In this document: in pieces, positions 1 through 12,505 of the stretch
Position numbering within the stretch: the stretch's first letter is position 1
Layout: the number at the start of each line of letters is the position of its first letter
NCBI GenBank assembly: GCA_023846275.1
Contig: CM043869.1
Span: 15,099,501 to 15,163,500 of the forward strand
DNA length: 64,000 bases
From: Vanilla planifolia
Lineage: Eukaryota; Streptophyta; Magnoliopsida; Asparagales; Orchidaceae
Reading direction: 5' to 3'
Made by a program: the position numbers and the translations under genes
The notes under the pieces: generated by a model
What the model was told of the DNA's origin: nothing
What the model saw: the letters and a program-made list of their open reading frames with translations, nothing else
Databases searched by the model: none

Positions 1-3000
1 CTAAACTAGTTAGCGAATATTGGGTCTTAACCTTGTTTTTGGCTAAATTAGCAAATGTGTGGCATGTAGTTTGAGGTTCAACTACTTTTTGGTTTGCTAA
101 TACTACTGTTGGGGCATGATTGCCATTCGGACATCACCATTGTTGGGTCTTATTTGTTTCAATCTACATTTCAATTTTCACTCAAATTTACCAAATGAGG
201 ATCTTGCCATTAAAGAAGAAAAATAAGCAGGCAGCCAGTTGTTTAATTATGAATTGTAAATGAGGTGTAAAACAAAAGTTTTTTTTGATTTTTTTTTAAT
301 TTTTTTGTTATTATTATAATTTATAAATTTTTTCTTCCTGCATATTCTTTATTTGCTTTTTCTAAATAAATTCTAAATTTTATACTATATTAATACTTTT
401 AATTTTTAAAGTTTAAATTAACGCAAATGGGGATTGACATCAATAGGTCAATTAGTGAAGTTTCTTATTTATTATAGTTTTTTTTATGTAGCAATGATTT
501 GATTTCGATCTTGAATTTTTTATTATGATTTTTAAGATCTTGTTATGTGTGGGTTTGGATTTGGGATGGACTTTCATATTTTGTGAGATCTCTCTCTTTT
601 TTTTTCAATTTGATATTCTTGTAAATGATTTTTCATTTTTAATTGTTTGTTCTTATTTGTACTTAGTTTTAGTTGATAGATTTTAACCTTCTAATATTAG
701 CTATTTCTTTGATTTAATTGTGTAAAAATCTTTGCATTGTCTTATTTCATTCTTGATAATTATAATTATTGAATGTGTTTGGTTATTTTTCTAAACAAAT
801 GTTTTCGATAAATTCTCTTTTTCCACATCAAAGAGAGTTATTATTGTAATGAGCTAGTATAAGATCTAAGTCCTAAAATTAAGAGTTCGTGAAAAATTCT
901 AGAATAATATTTATATCAAAAGCCTTTTCGATAACAGAAAGTATGAGTTTGAGATATTTGATGTCAACAAATGACATCGAATGTGAGCATGTTTAACCAT
1001 TGTTGGTTTTCTTAAAGTGATTTATCAAAAGGCTCTTATTTCAATTCAGTTTTATTGTGAAACAGGAAATTCTTTGGAATACTATTGATCAAGATATAAT
1101 GAATAATGTATGAAAACGATTGGAAGTCATGCATATTATTCACAAATTGTCTATACTTTTAAGTAGTAATTGTTTGCTTTTTTACATGAAAGAAGGTACA
1201 TCACTTTATGAGCATCTAGTATTGTTTGGTTTGTTGAAAGAAAATTGCATCTTGATCTTACAAATAATGTGATCCCTAGTTTCTTCATGTGATTAGTTGA
1301 TATCAAGTTCTTTTGACTACCTATGTTAATTATTTTCTTAATGAACTCCACTTAAAATCAATGGGGGAAATAACTCTTCTCAGAATTTCTTCTCTTTTTA
1401 TACTGTTCTTGTTCTTGTTGTTTTCGCCTACAAGCCAAGCATTGGCTTAGCGATTTGCTTGGTTTGGAGCATTTAACCCTTCTTAGTAATGTTTATTACT
1501 TGTTTCTCGAAATCTTTGCTCTACCCTTTGTATGCAAGTCTTGGTATAGTCTCCAACATTTCTTGTCGATATTCTTGCTTTTTTGGCAATTACTAGAATA
1601 ATTCCTTAGGTCTTACTTTTATTTTCTTGAGATTGACCATTTCTTGATTGGAGGCTTTTGTAATGCCTTGGTGTCATGTTACAGAAAACTTAAACTTAAC
1701 AATACTTGATAACAGCCCAAAAAATTAAATATTTGGGTTAAAAGAGAGTGAATAGCATTTTTGGAGGTCACAAACCAAAATGAGTAAGGGTGGTAATAAA
1801 ACATCTCAATCCACAAATCATTTCTTAGAGAACATCCAAATAAAAGTAACATACATGATACCAAAATTGTCATAAATATAAAAACTGAAATAAACATGAA
1901 AATGCATCATCTAGAAATAATACAATAAAGTCTTCACATACATATTATTTCTTATAGAACTATTAAATAGAAACACATTCTTATACTCATAGTTCAAAGC
2001 TATCCTTAAGAAAATCGTAATTTTGTGCATATCTGTATCCTAGTTTGTAATATAAATAGGTAATAAGTATGATATATTCCATAGACAAATCTTTAATTAC
2101 AAATAGTAAAGCAATATGAGAATATAATAAAATAGCTTATAAATAAGTTGGAACAATAAATAAAATAGTGCATGACAATCTATAAAAATATAAGGTAATA
2201 GATCACTTCATATATGCTCGTTTGCATTATAGTCATTTATGTATATAGGTAATTCGTAGTACTAATGTAATATAATACTTATCATATCATAACTTCTACT
2301 TTCTTTTTTTGCTTTTACGTTTGAATTCATTTTATATTTTATATTTTTTTCTTTAGGGCCCTGATTTTTTTTCATTTGACCCCTGTCTTCGCTCATTAGT
2401 TATCCCATCTTATCATCATTTTTCATAAAGCCACCACCTATATTGCCCATCATCTTATGCTCATGCTGCAAGGCTTTTGCCATGCTATGGCCTCAATTTA
2501 GAATCCAACGATAGCAGGGGTGATTTCATCATATATCATCGAATAATCTCCTATATTGTCTAGCATTCTCATGATGGTGGGATCTCCGTTTTGTCATGGT
2601 CCTAATCTAGGTATCAACAATAACATGAGTGATTTTTTTCTTATCAGACAGTTGCAAGATAAAATCATAGAAAAAATTCTTTCATCTTTTTATTTCTTCT
2701 TTTTTATAATCATGTAGATCATGAGGTTTATATTTAGTACTTTTTTCTTTCTGTCTTATTTTTTTATTTTATTCAATTTTTATTTATATATCTTGTAATA
2801 AAATGTCATTTTATAAATCATACTCTATGTAGATGAATCTTCTCATATATGTGCACATCATATCATACTATATTTCTCAATCTTAGTTCAAGATAATTAA
2901 CAACTTAATCTACTTATATCACAGCTATTTAGTTTGTTTTCTTGATGACTTTGGAATATCTTTTTTATTGTCATTTTTTTATATCTTTTACTCTTCTCTA

Positions 3001-3160
3001 TAATTTATATTACATTCTATTAATATTAGCATATTCTCTATAAAATAAGTATTCATTATTATAGCTGGAAAGAGCTTCTAATTTCTTTAAACATTTTATT
3101 ATAGTTCATCGTTCAAACCTTTTCATTGAATAATCTAATACTAATATAATGTCATATAAT
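1..3160. other. AT-rich intergenic DNA, no gene recognised
   Basis: Very AT-rich with long T-runs and no reading frame of convincing length or family. At 2450-2640 two passages of about 60 bp resemble each other (both contain a 'ttttgccatg/ttttgtcatg' core followed by 'ggtgattt' or 'gagtgattt'), about 115 bp apart, which looks like a decayed tandem repeat of the kind found in LTRs elsewhere in this window. Around 900-1330 there is a faint gag-like stretch on the plus strand, too decayed to assign. Confidence 0.5.
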
Positions 3161-3179
3161 TAACAATGTATAGTTGTTT

Positions 3180-3720
3180 GTACATTGGGTTGAACAATCT
3201 GATCATAGGCTTTAATGTTTTCCTAAAGCAGATCATACCATCTGATGGTCCTATCATATGATATGAGCCACAGGTTTTAGTTGTACAATTCCATTTCAAG
3301 CAGTTCGATCTCTTACTTAAAACAAACTGATCTTATGGTCCAATATTTGTAGGGCATTGTGCGATGATTTGATCGAACCATTTGTTGCTTGTTTCCTAAG
3401 TCATAGTCATACAGTTCGATGAATTTTCCTATGCTATATGATTTTCTTGGAAAATTGGGTTTAGCATTGTTCAATTGATTGTATGGTACATTGAAAATGA
3501 TCGTACCATCTGATCTCATTGGTCAAAGGGTCGATTTAGAATTCTCATCATCGAACTGCGTGATTTTCATTGCATTTTCTATTCAAGCCAATTGTACAAT
3601 GCAATAGATATGATCGTTCATATGCAAGACTTGAGCTAAAAAACACAAGTTAGAAATCTTGACCGAATTTATGGCCAATCCATAACCAAATCTTGAGCAG
3701 TATAAAATACAACATAAGGG
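3180..3720 (-). repeat. Dispersed repeat family A, antisense copy (tentative)
   Basis: Read on the minus strand this block repeats short 'gat(g)gttcgat/gatcagatggt' phrases that also dominate the plus-strand blocks at 32040-32760 and 62700-63480. The match is patchy and only visible by phrase, so the assignment is tentative. The family resembles the variable part of a long LTR. No coding content was found. Confidence 0.3.
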
Positions 3721-3759
3721 CATTCTAAGAAAGGGAAAACTTAATAAAATCTTACGTTT

Positions 3760-4290
3760 AATAATTTTTTCTTCTTGAATCTATGTTGGTTCTTCCTCGA
3801 GCAATTTTTTCCCTTTGTTGGAAACCTTTACTGCTCAAGTAAAGATCATTTATGGATTTTTGTTCTTCCTCTACCAATCCCTTCCTTTTCTTTCCTAGCC
3901 GCTCTTTCTTCTCTCTTGGGCTTTTTTTTTGTAATTGAAGGGTACGAGAAAAGGGTTACACTTACCTTTTTATATTAAAAGAAATGAATTGAATAAAATA
4001 TTAATTATTTCTATTTTTTATTTTAGAAAATATATTAAAAAAATCCAAACAACTTTAAAAAATTAAAAATAATATACCAACAAAATCTTTAGCTCGAGAT
4101 CTCCATGGTATGCTCATAACTCAAACCTGGTTATGAGCAACATGAAACATTTGAGACATGCCACAATAAGCCAACTTCTTTACTCTAGATCTACACAACC
4201 CATATGAATAATAAACTCACAATTAAAGAAATAATCCAACAGTAAATGAATTAGTCGTCATGCTTAGATTTCTTTTTCTCAAACTTGATA
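3760..4290. other. Unassigned AT-rich spacer
   Basis: Contains a 67-codon plus-strand frame at 3775-3978 rich in Phe and Leu, explained by T-rich composition. No domain, splice structure or repeat partner could be recognised. Confidence 0.35.
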
Positions 4291-4299
4291 TGAGTTAGC

Positions 4300-4900
4300 T
4301 TTATGGGCATTGTTGTGCTTGTCCTTGTTTTTTTTTTCTCAATCATCATCGTATAAGAGTTGGCTTGGCTCTAAGAGAATAGCCAGAGTTTTGTTATAAG
4401 CATGTAATATGATTCTACTGCTTATTTCATCAGGGCATCATCAGACACATCTAGTGCTACAATTTGTTGTCATAATTTTGTGATGTACTCCTGCATTATT
4501 TGTCATTGTTGATTTCATAGATTATTATGCCACTTTTGTTACTGTTCTTCAATATATCTTATTGGGTAGAACTCTTGGCTTATCAATCTTTTAAAATTAC
4601 CTTATGATACCTTTTGGAATGTAAGTCTCCACCATACCAACACGTGCCCGATAAGCTTCAGTTTAGCAAAAGAATAACTTCTTGGTCAATTAATGTCCAT
4701 AAAATGAGAAATATGTCTCAAGATTATCAATGAATATGCCTAGCTTGTCGACACTTATCTATCACAAGTGGCCAGTTTGAACTTTCTTCCATTTTTAGGC
4801 TCTTCCATTGGCCTTCTTATTGCAAAAGTGCTAAACTAACATTGCTAGCTTCCTATGCCTTGTGATCCCTTATTAGATACAAATCATTCCAATCTATATC
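4300..4900 (-). pseudogene. Decayed retrotransposon gag fragment
   Basis: The reverse complement of roughly 4400-4700 can be read, through stops, as a run resembling the plant LTR-retrotransposon gag core: an 'EFYP' start, a short hydrophilic spacer, then a 'QEYITKL' segment followed by 'DDALMK'. It faces opposite to the element that follows. Several stops and frameshifts interrupt it. The assignment rests on residue pattern only, and the element's limits are not visible. Confidence 0.3.
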
Positions 4901-4949
4901 TTGTCAAGTTAGACATGTTCTTTCTTAAGTGGGGTTTCCTCAGCTTCTA

Positions 4950-5262
4950 CGAGGTTTCGAGATTTTTAATTTTTGTTTAATAAGCATTATTGTAGATACT
5001 TGTATAATAGTTTATAATTATGTATATTTCATATAATAAAATTAGAATTTTTAGTTTCTAGATCTATATAATAAATTAATAATGTTTTGGTTGCATCTTG
5101 AAAAATATTTTAAGTTTGAAAATGATTTTTAATTTGGTTTTATCGTCACCCTGGCTTAATGTAAATTTCCGTATCCCTTATATTACATAAAAAACTTTGA
5201 TTTAATTTGTTTTGTTATTATTATATATATTATCATATAGAAAGGGAAGACAAGATGTGACA
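4950..5262 (+). repeat. End of 5' LTR of old gypsy element (left boundary unknown)
   Basis: The AT-rich block ends in 'gatgtgaca' (CA at 5261-5262), three bases before a good primer-binding site at 5266. It should therefore be the 3' end of the 5' LTR of the plus-strand gypsy element whose gag and pol relics follow. I could not find its TG start, and the LTR may be truncated against the antisense gag relic to its left. Confidence 0.45.
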
Positions 5263-5265
5263 ATG

Positions 5266-5278
5266 TGGTATCAGAGTC
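5266..5278 (+). other. Primer-binding site, initiator-Met tRNA type
   Basis: TGGTATCAGAGTC, matching the consensus complementary to the 3' end of plant initiator methionine tRNA except at its last bases. It lies 3 nt after a CA-ended LTR edge and is followed by gag and pol relics on the same strand, so it marks the 5' end of the internal region of the old element. Confidence 0.75.
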
Positions 5279-7331
5279 TAAAGTTAATAGATTTATGAAT
5301 TACATGAGTGAGAACGTTTATATACATATAACATTTCTACTAATTATTTGATATTATATTATTGAAAATTTTGAATATGTATATATTAAATCTTTTGGAA
5401 CAAGATGTAAGAACAAAAAGGGCATTAGAAAAACCTAAATCAAAATACGAATAAAGAAAAAGGATTAGAATAATAATTAGATAACAAAAATGCTTTAGTA
5501 TAATTGACATTATATTCTTTTAAACACGTTAAAAAGAACCTCTTTAACAAATACATTTGATCAATCAACTTCATTTGATGTATCTCCTGATTTTGTTAAA
5601 TGATTAGATCCCTTAGTGATAGAACGATATGTAAAATAGATAAGTAGAATCTTTAATAGCATAGCTTGTCCAAAAAGTAAGAGTGGCTATTTAGCTACTT
5701 TGGTATTAGAGGATGATGCATTCTTGCCATTAGATTCATTTTTGTGACATGCCTATTAAAGAAATCTCATGAACAAAGTTTTTTGATGACTTTTATAGAT
5801 GGTACATGCTTATATTTGCAAGAGAAAAAAATGAGAATATTGACTAAGCTTGGTTCAAAATGAACTTTCAGTTATTGCATGTGAGCTGAAATTTAATACA
5901 TTAGCAAAATATGCTCTAGATATGATAGGCATTGAGTAGCAATAATGTTTTATGTTCCACATAGGTTTGAGAAATGAAATTGAAGCTGCTCCAATTCTGT
6001 TCAAAACATCTGATTATATGAAAATAGTGAAGAATGCAAGATTAACTAAGCAAAACTTGCAAATGTTGGAATCTAAAAAAGAGTGAAAAAGAAAGAAGAC
6101 TTCTTAGCAAATAAAATTACTACTTTTAAGAAAGGTTTCAAAAGTTTTAAACAAGAAAAAAGGTTTGGTAAACTTGGTTTCAATAAATTAAGGTTATTTG
6201 TTAGCAGTAATAAAACAAATGTGGAATCCAATGGAATGACACCTTAGTGTAATAAGTGTGATAGATTTTATGGAGGCATTTACTATTATAAGCTTGGTGA
6301 ACATATGTAATGTTTCACATGTGGAGAGATAGACAGATAAGAATGTCTTAAGTTGGAGTTGTATCTGAAGTGGTTTCTATATGTCTTAGTTTTTTAGAGA
6401 AGATAAAGGTGGAACAAGCAGAGATAGGGGGCATTATATTTATCGCTGTCTTAAGAGTTGGTAGAGGGCGAACTACAAGTAGGGATGGTTAGCCAAGAGT
6501 GTATGCCATTGCATAACATGATATTTCTTGTTTCACTAATTATTTTATTTATTTTAACATTTTTTAGTTTTAATATTTTTTAGTGTGAAGTATTTCATTC
6601 TTTTATCTGGCAACATATATGTAATGTTTTATTTTTGAAATTACAATCCATGCAAAATCATTATTACTTAAATTATATGACAATAATAGAATTAGAACTA
6701 AATAACATGTCCAATGTTATACAGCATCTAAAGAAAAGAATTTTTTTGTTGAATTGATGATAATATTCTTGGTAAAATTTGATATTATATTGGTAATGGA
6801 TTGGTTAATTGAACATTAGTTGAAATTGATTGTCTTGGAAAAAAGTGTATGTGAGAACCTTAGATAAAGTAATTTATTATGAATAATAGAGAAAATTTTC
6901 TTTTATATCTATGATGAAGGCCCAAAAGTTGTTACTTAAAGGAAAACAAAGAGTTTTTGTTACCTATAATTGTTATTGATCAAAAGTTTTGGATGTTTTA
7001 GGATATTTTTGTGATATCTATCTAAATGTGTTTTTAAAGGAGTTGTCTGGATTTCCTTTAGTTAAAGGAATTGAATTTGAAGTTTAATTGATGTCAAGAA
7101 TTGAGCTTATATTCAATGTTTCATATAAAATGTTAATTATATTATCATAAGTAAAATTTCAAATTTAGGAATTATTAAGTCTTCGTGGAAAGTATTTATT
7201 TATTTGTAAAAAACAGATGATTATTTTGAAATATACATTAATTCTATAAAAATAAATAAAATTATTATCAATAATAAGTATACTTTGTTAAGAATAGATG
7301 ATCAATTTGATTTGTTTTAGATTACTACAAT
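5279..7331 (+). pseudogene. Old Ty3/gypsy gag, protease and N-terminal RT (relic)
   Basis: Plus-strand relic readable through many stops. In order: a gag core near 5590-5740, a cysteine-rich zinc-knuckle remnant near 6250-6350 (CNKC, later CFTCGE), a protease end near 6775-6830 that reads FDIILVMDW-like, a linker to RT near 6970-7140, and RT blocks A to B up to 7331 ending in a 'DDQFDLF'-like motif. Most changes look like C-to-T and G-to-A transitions, as expected for long-methylated repeat DNA. The frame stops abruptly at 7331, where a solo LTR has inserted, and resumes at 9382. The gene order is that of Ty3/gypsy elements. Confidence 0.75.
7327..7331. repeat. Left target-site duplication of nested solo LTR
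   Basis: ACAAT immediately before the TG end of the LTR; the partner is ATAAT at 9377-9381 (4 of 5 bases equal). The mismatch is a C/T transition, in line with the decay pattern around it. Confidence 0.65.
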
Positions 7332-9376
7332 TGTCAAGCCCCCACCTAAACCAATACCTCTAAATAACAAAATTTTCATAAGAGTGAGGACAATGAAGAA
7401 AAACCAAGGTAGGGACCCGACGGTGAGACAAACAAACCTAAAAAAATCCAAAATATATAAATAAAGACATGTTTTTTTTCAACTTTAATCACACTAAGCT
7501 CTCCCCTTTCTCATACATCTCGTGAAAAGGGCTCTCCTGTAGCAGCATCATTCCCAGTTCTCGGTATAGTGGTTGCATGACCTATGATGTAAGCACTAAT
7601 GAGATTTACAAATCTCAGTAGATAAATCCACATAGTTAACCCAATGAAAGAACATACAATAAATAGTGCAGATGAATCATATGCATAAAGCTCGAATAAT
7701 ACCGATGTCATATATAATATCAAATGAAAACCAAAGAAAAATCAAAAGAAATGCCAGTTCCTTATAGATGCGTTATAATCGGGCCCAATTCCCTTTGACG
7801 CATTATCCTCTGGATCCAATCAAGCAAATGACCTCCAACCGGCATCCAACCAAATATATAACACTAGGCAGATATCTGACCCGAAGATCGATACCCTGCG
7901 ATCCAACACACTGGGCCTAGTGCCACCAGGCAGGTATGGTACCATACCCTATGATCCAACATACTGGGCCTAGTGTAATTATTATGGAGTCATAGCACAT
8001 AAAACTAGGTAGATATCTGATCCAAAGATCGATACCCTGCGATCCAACACGCTGGGCCTAGTGGTGAAGATAATGTTCTCTGGGAATCTCATTTTTTTTA
8101 TATTTGTCATTTTCCAAACATCAATCCATGCCATATCAAAAGACCTTTCATGCCATATTGTTTCGTCTCTTTCCTTAGCATATTGTATCATATTATTTCT
8201 TTTCTTTTTAGTTGTCATGTAAATGAAATAAACATCAACATATAGAACAACCAAAATACCATGTAACTGAATGAAAATAATGTAAAGCAAACACATAGTA
8301 GTGTGCTACATCACAGGGTTAGGAATCTATATACCTGGATTTGCTGTACCAAATTTTTCTTGCCCACTTCTAATTCTTCTTGATGTCCTACCTACAAGCC
8401 CCGATGTCTTACAATCCCGTACAATACAAAAATAATTAATTTAAATATGCTTATAAGGTAAAATTACGTTTTTAAAAGTTGTTCCCAAATGGCTAAAATT
8501 CTGCTTTCTAAAAGCTTGCCCAAATAGCCAAAAATCCCGCTTTATTAAAGCTGTCCCAAACGGGCTTTTCCAAAAATCCCAAAAAAAATGCTCACTGTTT
8601 TTTTAAGGTCTTCCGTCGGCGCTGGATCGCCCGCCCCCAGCGTGACTCGGTCTAGGCCCGGCGCTAGACCGCTCGCACTGGTTCAGCAACGCGAACCGAT
8701 TCAACACGCTAAACCAATTCTCTCTCTCTCTGCCTTACGTTCAGCGAAACCGAAACATTTCGCCGGCAAAATTCGAGACCTCCAAGTCTCCCGCCGGCCA
8801 AATCCACCCCTCTCGATCTCCGTCGCTCACCGAAAAACCCTTACACAATAACAACAAAGAAATTCGTGTTTTCCTTACCTTGCGGAAGCCACGCCGACCT
8901 TCATTGTCGAGTGCTGAAATTCTTCGAAGAGCACGGCGGTTGCGGTCGAAATCTCGTCCTTAAGAAAACTCTCGTCGCAGTCACGTTTGTTGCAGAACCT
9001 CGCACTCCAGAAATTAAAAGTCGCATGCAGTCGAAGTTTTCGTAGATGTATTTCACCCGATTAGCTTTATAAACGCTGCAGAAATGTGTCAAATTCTCGT
9101 GAGGCAACTGCCGAGTGGCTCGCTAACCGGCTCTTTTGCATAAAACCCCCTACAAATTCGTTATTTGCAAATATATCCTCCGCCAAATCGAATTTGAACT
9201 AAACCGACATTTAAAAATTACAAATCTATCCTCAACGTTACAAATTTTTTCAAATTTTTAAAAATTCATAATTTATTCATTAGAGCTCCAAAAATTAAAA
9301 ATTAAACATCGTTGGATTCGTTTCAAAAAGCTCTTTCTTTTAAGCAAATAAAATAAAGAAAACTAGAACTGTTACA
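7332..9376 (-). mobile_element. Solo LTR of a gypsy-type element, nested antisense in RT
   Basis: A 2045-bp block starts TGTCAAGCCCCC and ends CTGTTACA on the plus strand, so in sense (minus) it runs TGTAACAG to GGGGGCTTGACA, with the usual TG/CA ends. Flanks are ACAAT (7327-7331) and ATAAT (9377-9381), a 5-bp target duplication with one mismatch. Removing the block plus one flank copy makes the reverse-transcriptase alignment of the surrounding element continuous. It contains no pol, a less decayed GC-rich part at 8590-9120 (likely promoter and leader side) and internal tandem repeats. This is best explained as a solo LTR left by LTR-LTR recombination. Confidence 0.8.
7863..8062. repeat. Three-copy minisatellite inside solo LTR
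   Basis: Three related units of about 55-60 bp, each ending 'gatccaacac(g/a)ctgggcctagtg' or close to it: about 7863-7921, 7922-7977 and 8005-8062. The first and third share 'agatatctgac/tccaaagatcgataccctg'. The middle one is diverged and ends 'catactgggcctagtg'. Short tandem arrays like this recur in most LTRs of this window. Confidence 0.75.
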
Positions 9377-9381
9377 ATAAT

Positions 9382-12300
9382 ATTTTAAAAAATAGATTTG
9401 ACATATAGTTATCATTAGTTGAAACAAAAACAGCTGACGTATTTAAGATTATATTCAAAATTATATATGAGCATTATAAATATTTGATGTTATCATTTGG
9501 CTTAATTAATACATTAGTGACATTTTTTAATCTTATAAAGAGTATTAAAAAAGTTTCTTTGATCAATTTGTGATTATATTTAAGGATAATATTTTGGTAT
9601 ATTAAAAAATTTTGAAATTCATACTAACCATTTATATGTAGTGTTACAAATATTAAGAGATCTTTAATTGCATGTTGTCTTAAAAAATAAATTTTGATTG
9701 TCTTTTAGTATTTTTGGGTTATGTAGTGCAAAAAGGATTTGCGTGAATCTTTAATAGATTTTAGCCATTATAAATTGATGTCAATCAACAAATTTATCTA
9801 AAACGAGGAAGTTTTTTGAATTTAGCCAATTTTAGAAAATTTGTGAAAAAATTATCTTATATTGTTTCAACTTAAAAGCTATAAAATTTGAATGAGATTT
9901 TTTTATTAAGAATGTTTTCAAAAGTTAAAGTACAAATTGACATCAACAATAATATTAATTTTATAATAATGAATCAAGGGTTATCAAATTTATATTGATG
10001 CATGGGTTAGGTTATGTTATTATAAAGTTTGTAAAATTTATAGTTTGTCTCTAGATAGTTAAAATCTCATGAAATAAATTATCCAATTTATGATTTGTAA
10101 TTAATAATATTATTATGTTTACTTTGACAATATGAAGGTATCATTTTTTTGAAGTAAAATAAAAAATTTGGATTGATCGGTAAAATTTGAAATATATTTT
10201 CATCTATAGGGACTAAATCTAAGAGAAAAATTTATTAAAATTTATCAAAAGTTATAAGTTCAAAATAATCTATTATCAACAAAACATAAATGTAGTTGCT
10301 AATATCATAAACATAAAAATACATAATAATTTAATTATGACTCAATCTAATTAGAAATTGATAACATTTGAAATTAACAAATTTCAGTTGAAAAAAGAAA
10401 TGTGAAATTATTGTATTTATTATCTATTAGAATTGACAATATTGAGTTTTTCAAAGATGATCAATTTCAAGATGAGGAATGCCAAGAATTGATTGAAAAA
10501 ATTAGAGATGGTTAGGTGTTTGATTTTATTTTGGATGAGGATAATATATTTAGATTTTAGGTCATTTATGTATTTTTATTTTGGGTGTCTAATCATTGAT
10601 AATTAAAGCAATTATTATTAAAAAAACTCATAATTTTAAATATGCTATTTATTTTGATGGAATTAAAATTTATTAAGAATTGAAACAAAGAAATTTGTGA
10701 TCAAGTCTCAAAAGAAATGTGATAGAATGATTTATAAAATGTTTAATATGTTAATAAGTAAAATATTCCAGTGGATTATTATAGGTTTTGGTTAGTTTTG
10801 AAAAGAAATGAAAAAGTATAATCGTTGATTATGTGGTTTGTTTGTTTAGATCATTTATAAGACAATTGTATGTAAGTGATAATTGATAGATTAATTAAAT
10901 TTGTATATTTTTTTGTAATAAAAGTAATATATTCAATAGAAAAACTCACTTAGATCTATATGCAACAAAGTTTGAAATTATATAATATACCACAAGAGAT
11001 AATACTAGGTAAAGATTTCAAATCTGTCATATTTTAGAAGAATGTGTATCAAACTTTGGATATACAATTGAAAGTTGATATAGAATTTCATCTCCAAACA
11101 TATGACCAAATAGAATAAAAAAAATCAAAACTTGTTATAATTTAGTGAGATTATGAGTTCTAAGTTTTGGAGATTAGGAGAGTTATTTATTCTTAATTGA
11201 ATTTACATATAATAATAGTTATTAAGCTACAATTAGAATGATTTCTTATAAAGCTCTTTATGAAAAGATATATTAATCTCCACTATATTAGTTTGAAGGC
11301 AAAGAAAAGCAAATTGTTGGGTTTGAATTTGTGGATGAGGTTATAGAAAAAGCAAAACTAATTAGAGTAAAAATACAAATTTTATAAGTTAAACAAAAAA
11401 ATATTTTAATAATAACCATTAGAATTAAAAATTTAGGTAAGTGATCACATTTTTATAAATGTTAGTTCTTTGTAAGGCTTGTTTGGATTTAGTAAAACAG
11501 AGAAATTGATATCTAAATATATCAATCTTTTTTAGATTTTAAAAGGAATGCATCAAGTTGTTTACAGAATAACTTTACTAATACAATTGGTTAGAATTTA
11601 TAATATATTTCATATATTGTTATTAGAAATATATATCTCATCCATCATTAGATATCATAAAGAATTGAAATTAAGCCATAAATGATATGTTTAAAAGAAC
11701 TAATTTTGATTTTGGATAAAAAAAACATTAATGTATTGAGAAAGAAAGTAAGAAGAATATGTATCAAGTTTTAGATACATAATTGAAATTTAATAAAAAA
11801 TTTTACCCTCAAACATATGACCAAACAAAATAAGCAATTAAAGCTTTAGCTGATTTATTTTTATTATTTGTTCTTAATTTTGGAGATTATGAGAGTTATT
11901 TATCTTTAGTTGAACTTGCATATAGCAATAATTATCTAATTAATATTAGAGTGATTTCTTATGAAAGTTTTTATAGAAAGAGATATTAATCTCTCCAATA
12001 GTGATTTAAGGGCAAAAAAATAAATAAATAAATTGTTGGGCTTGATTTTGTGGATAAGGTTATAAAATAAGTAAAATTAATTAGATCAAAATGTAAATTG
12101 TACAAAATAAACAAAATAAATATTTTGAATTTTAATAAAAGAGATCACGTTTTATAAATGTTAGTCCATTGAAAGATGTGTTTTGATTTAGCAAAATAGA
12201 AAAAATTGAATCCCAAAAATATCAATCTTTTTAAAATTTCAAAATAATACTTTGAAATTGTCTATAGAATAACTTTGCTAATATAGTTGGTTCAAATTTG

Positions 12301-12400
12301 TGATGTATTTCATGTAATTTTATTAGAAAGATGTATCTATGATCCATCATTAGAAGAAATTGAAATTCATCCATACATAAAATGTCTCAAAAAAAATGTC
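9382..12400 (+). pseudogene. Old Ty3/gypsy pol relic: RT, RNase H, integrase
   Basis: Continuation of the element interrupted at 7331. Readable through stops in order: RT palm start directly after the solo LTR, the 'FGL' block near 9490, the RT thumb, RNase H near 10040-10140 (RQLKSHEINYPI-like run), integrase near 10800-11300 and integrase C-terminal parts. The integrase-to-C-terminal portion occurs twice in tandem (about 11036-11650 and 11752-12370). The relic fades at about 12400 in a 'EIEIHPY'-like tail of the type that precedes a chromodomain. It is non-functional, with dozens of stops. Confidence 0.75.
11036..12370 (+). repeat. Tandem duplication of integrase/3' pol segment in relic
   Basis: Two diverged copies offset by about 715 bp. 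Copy 1 begins with 'gaagaatgtgtatcaa' near 11036 and copy 2 with 'gaagaatatgtatcaa' near 11752. Both continue through the 'catatgaccaaa' block (11098 and 11814), the 'ttttggagatta' block and the 'aaaaatatcaatc' block. The second copy ends with the best preserved C-terminal pol tail. The copies differ considerably, so the duplication is old. Confidence 0.7.
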
Positions 12401-12505
12401 AATTTGTAAACTAGCTCAGAGTTTAAGATTCGATCATATGATGGGGTAAAGCTTAATACAATGAATCCAAAAAACTCGTTTATAATTTTTAGATCTGTAA
12501 TTGCA

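Noticed and set aside
8588..9107. Frames of 87 and 68 codons in a GC-rich patch
   Set aside because: They lie inside the solo LTR at 7332-9376. The patch is its leader/promoter side, not a gene.
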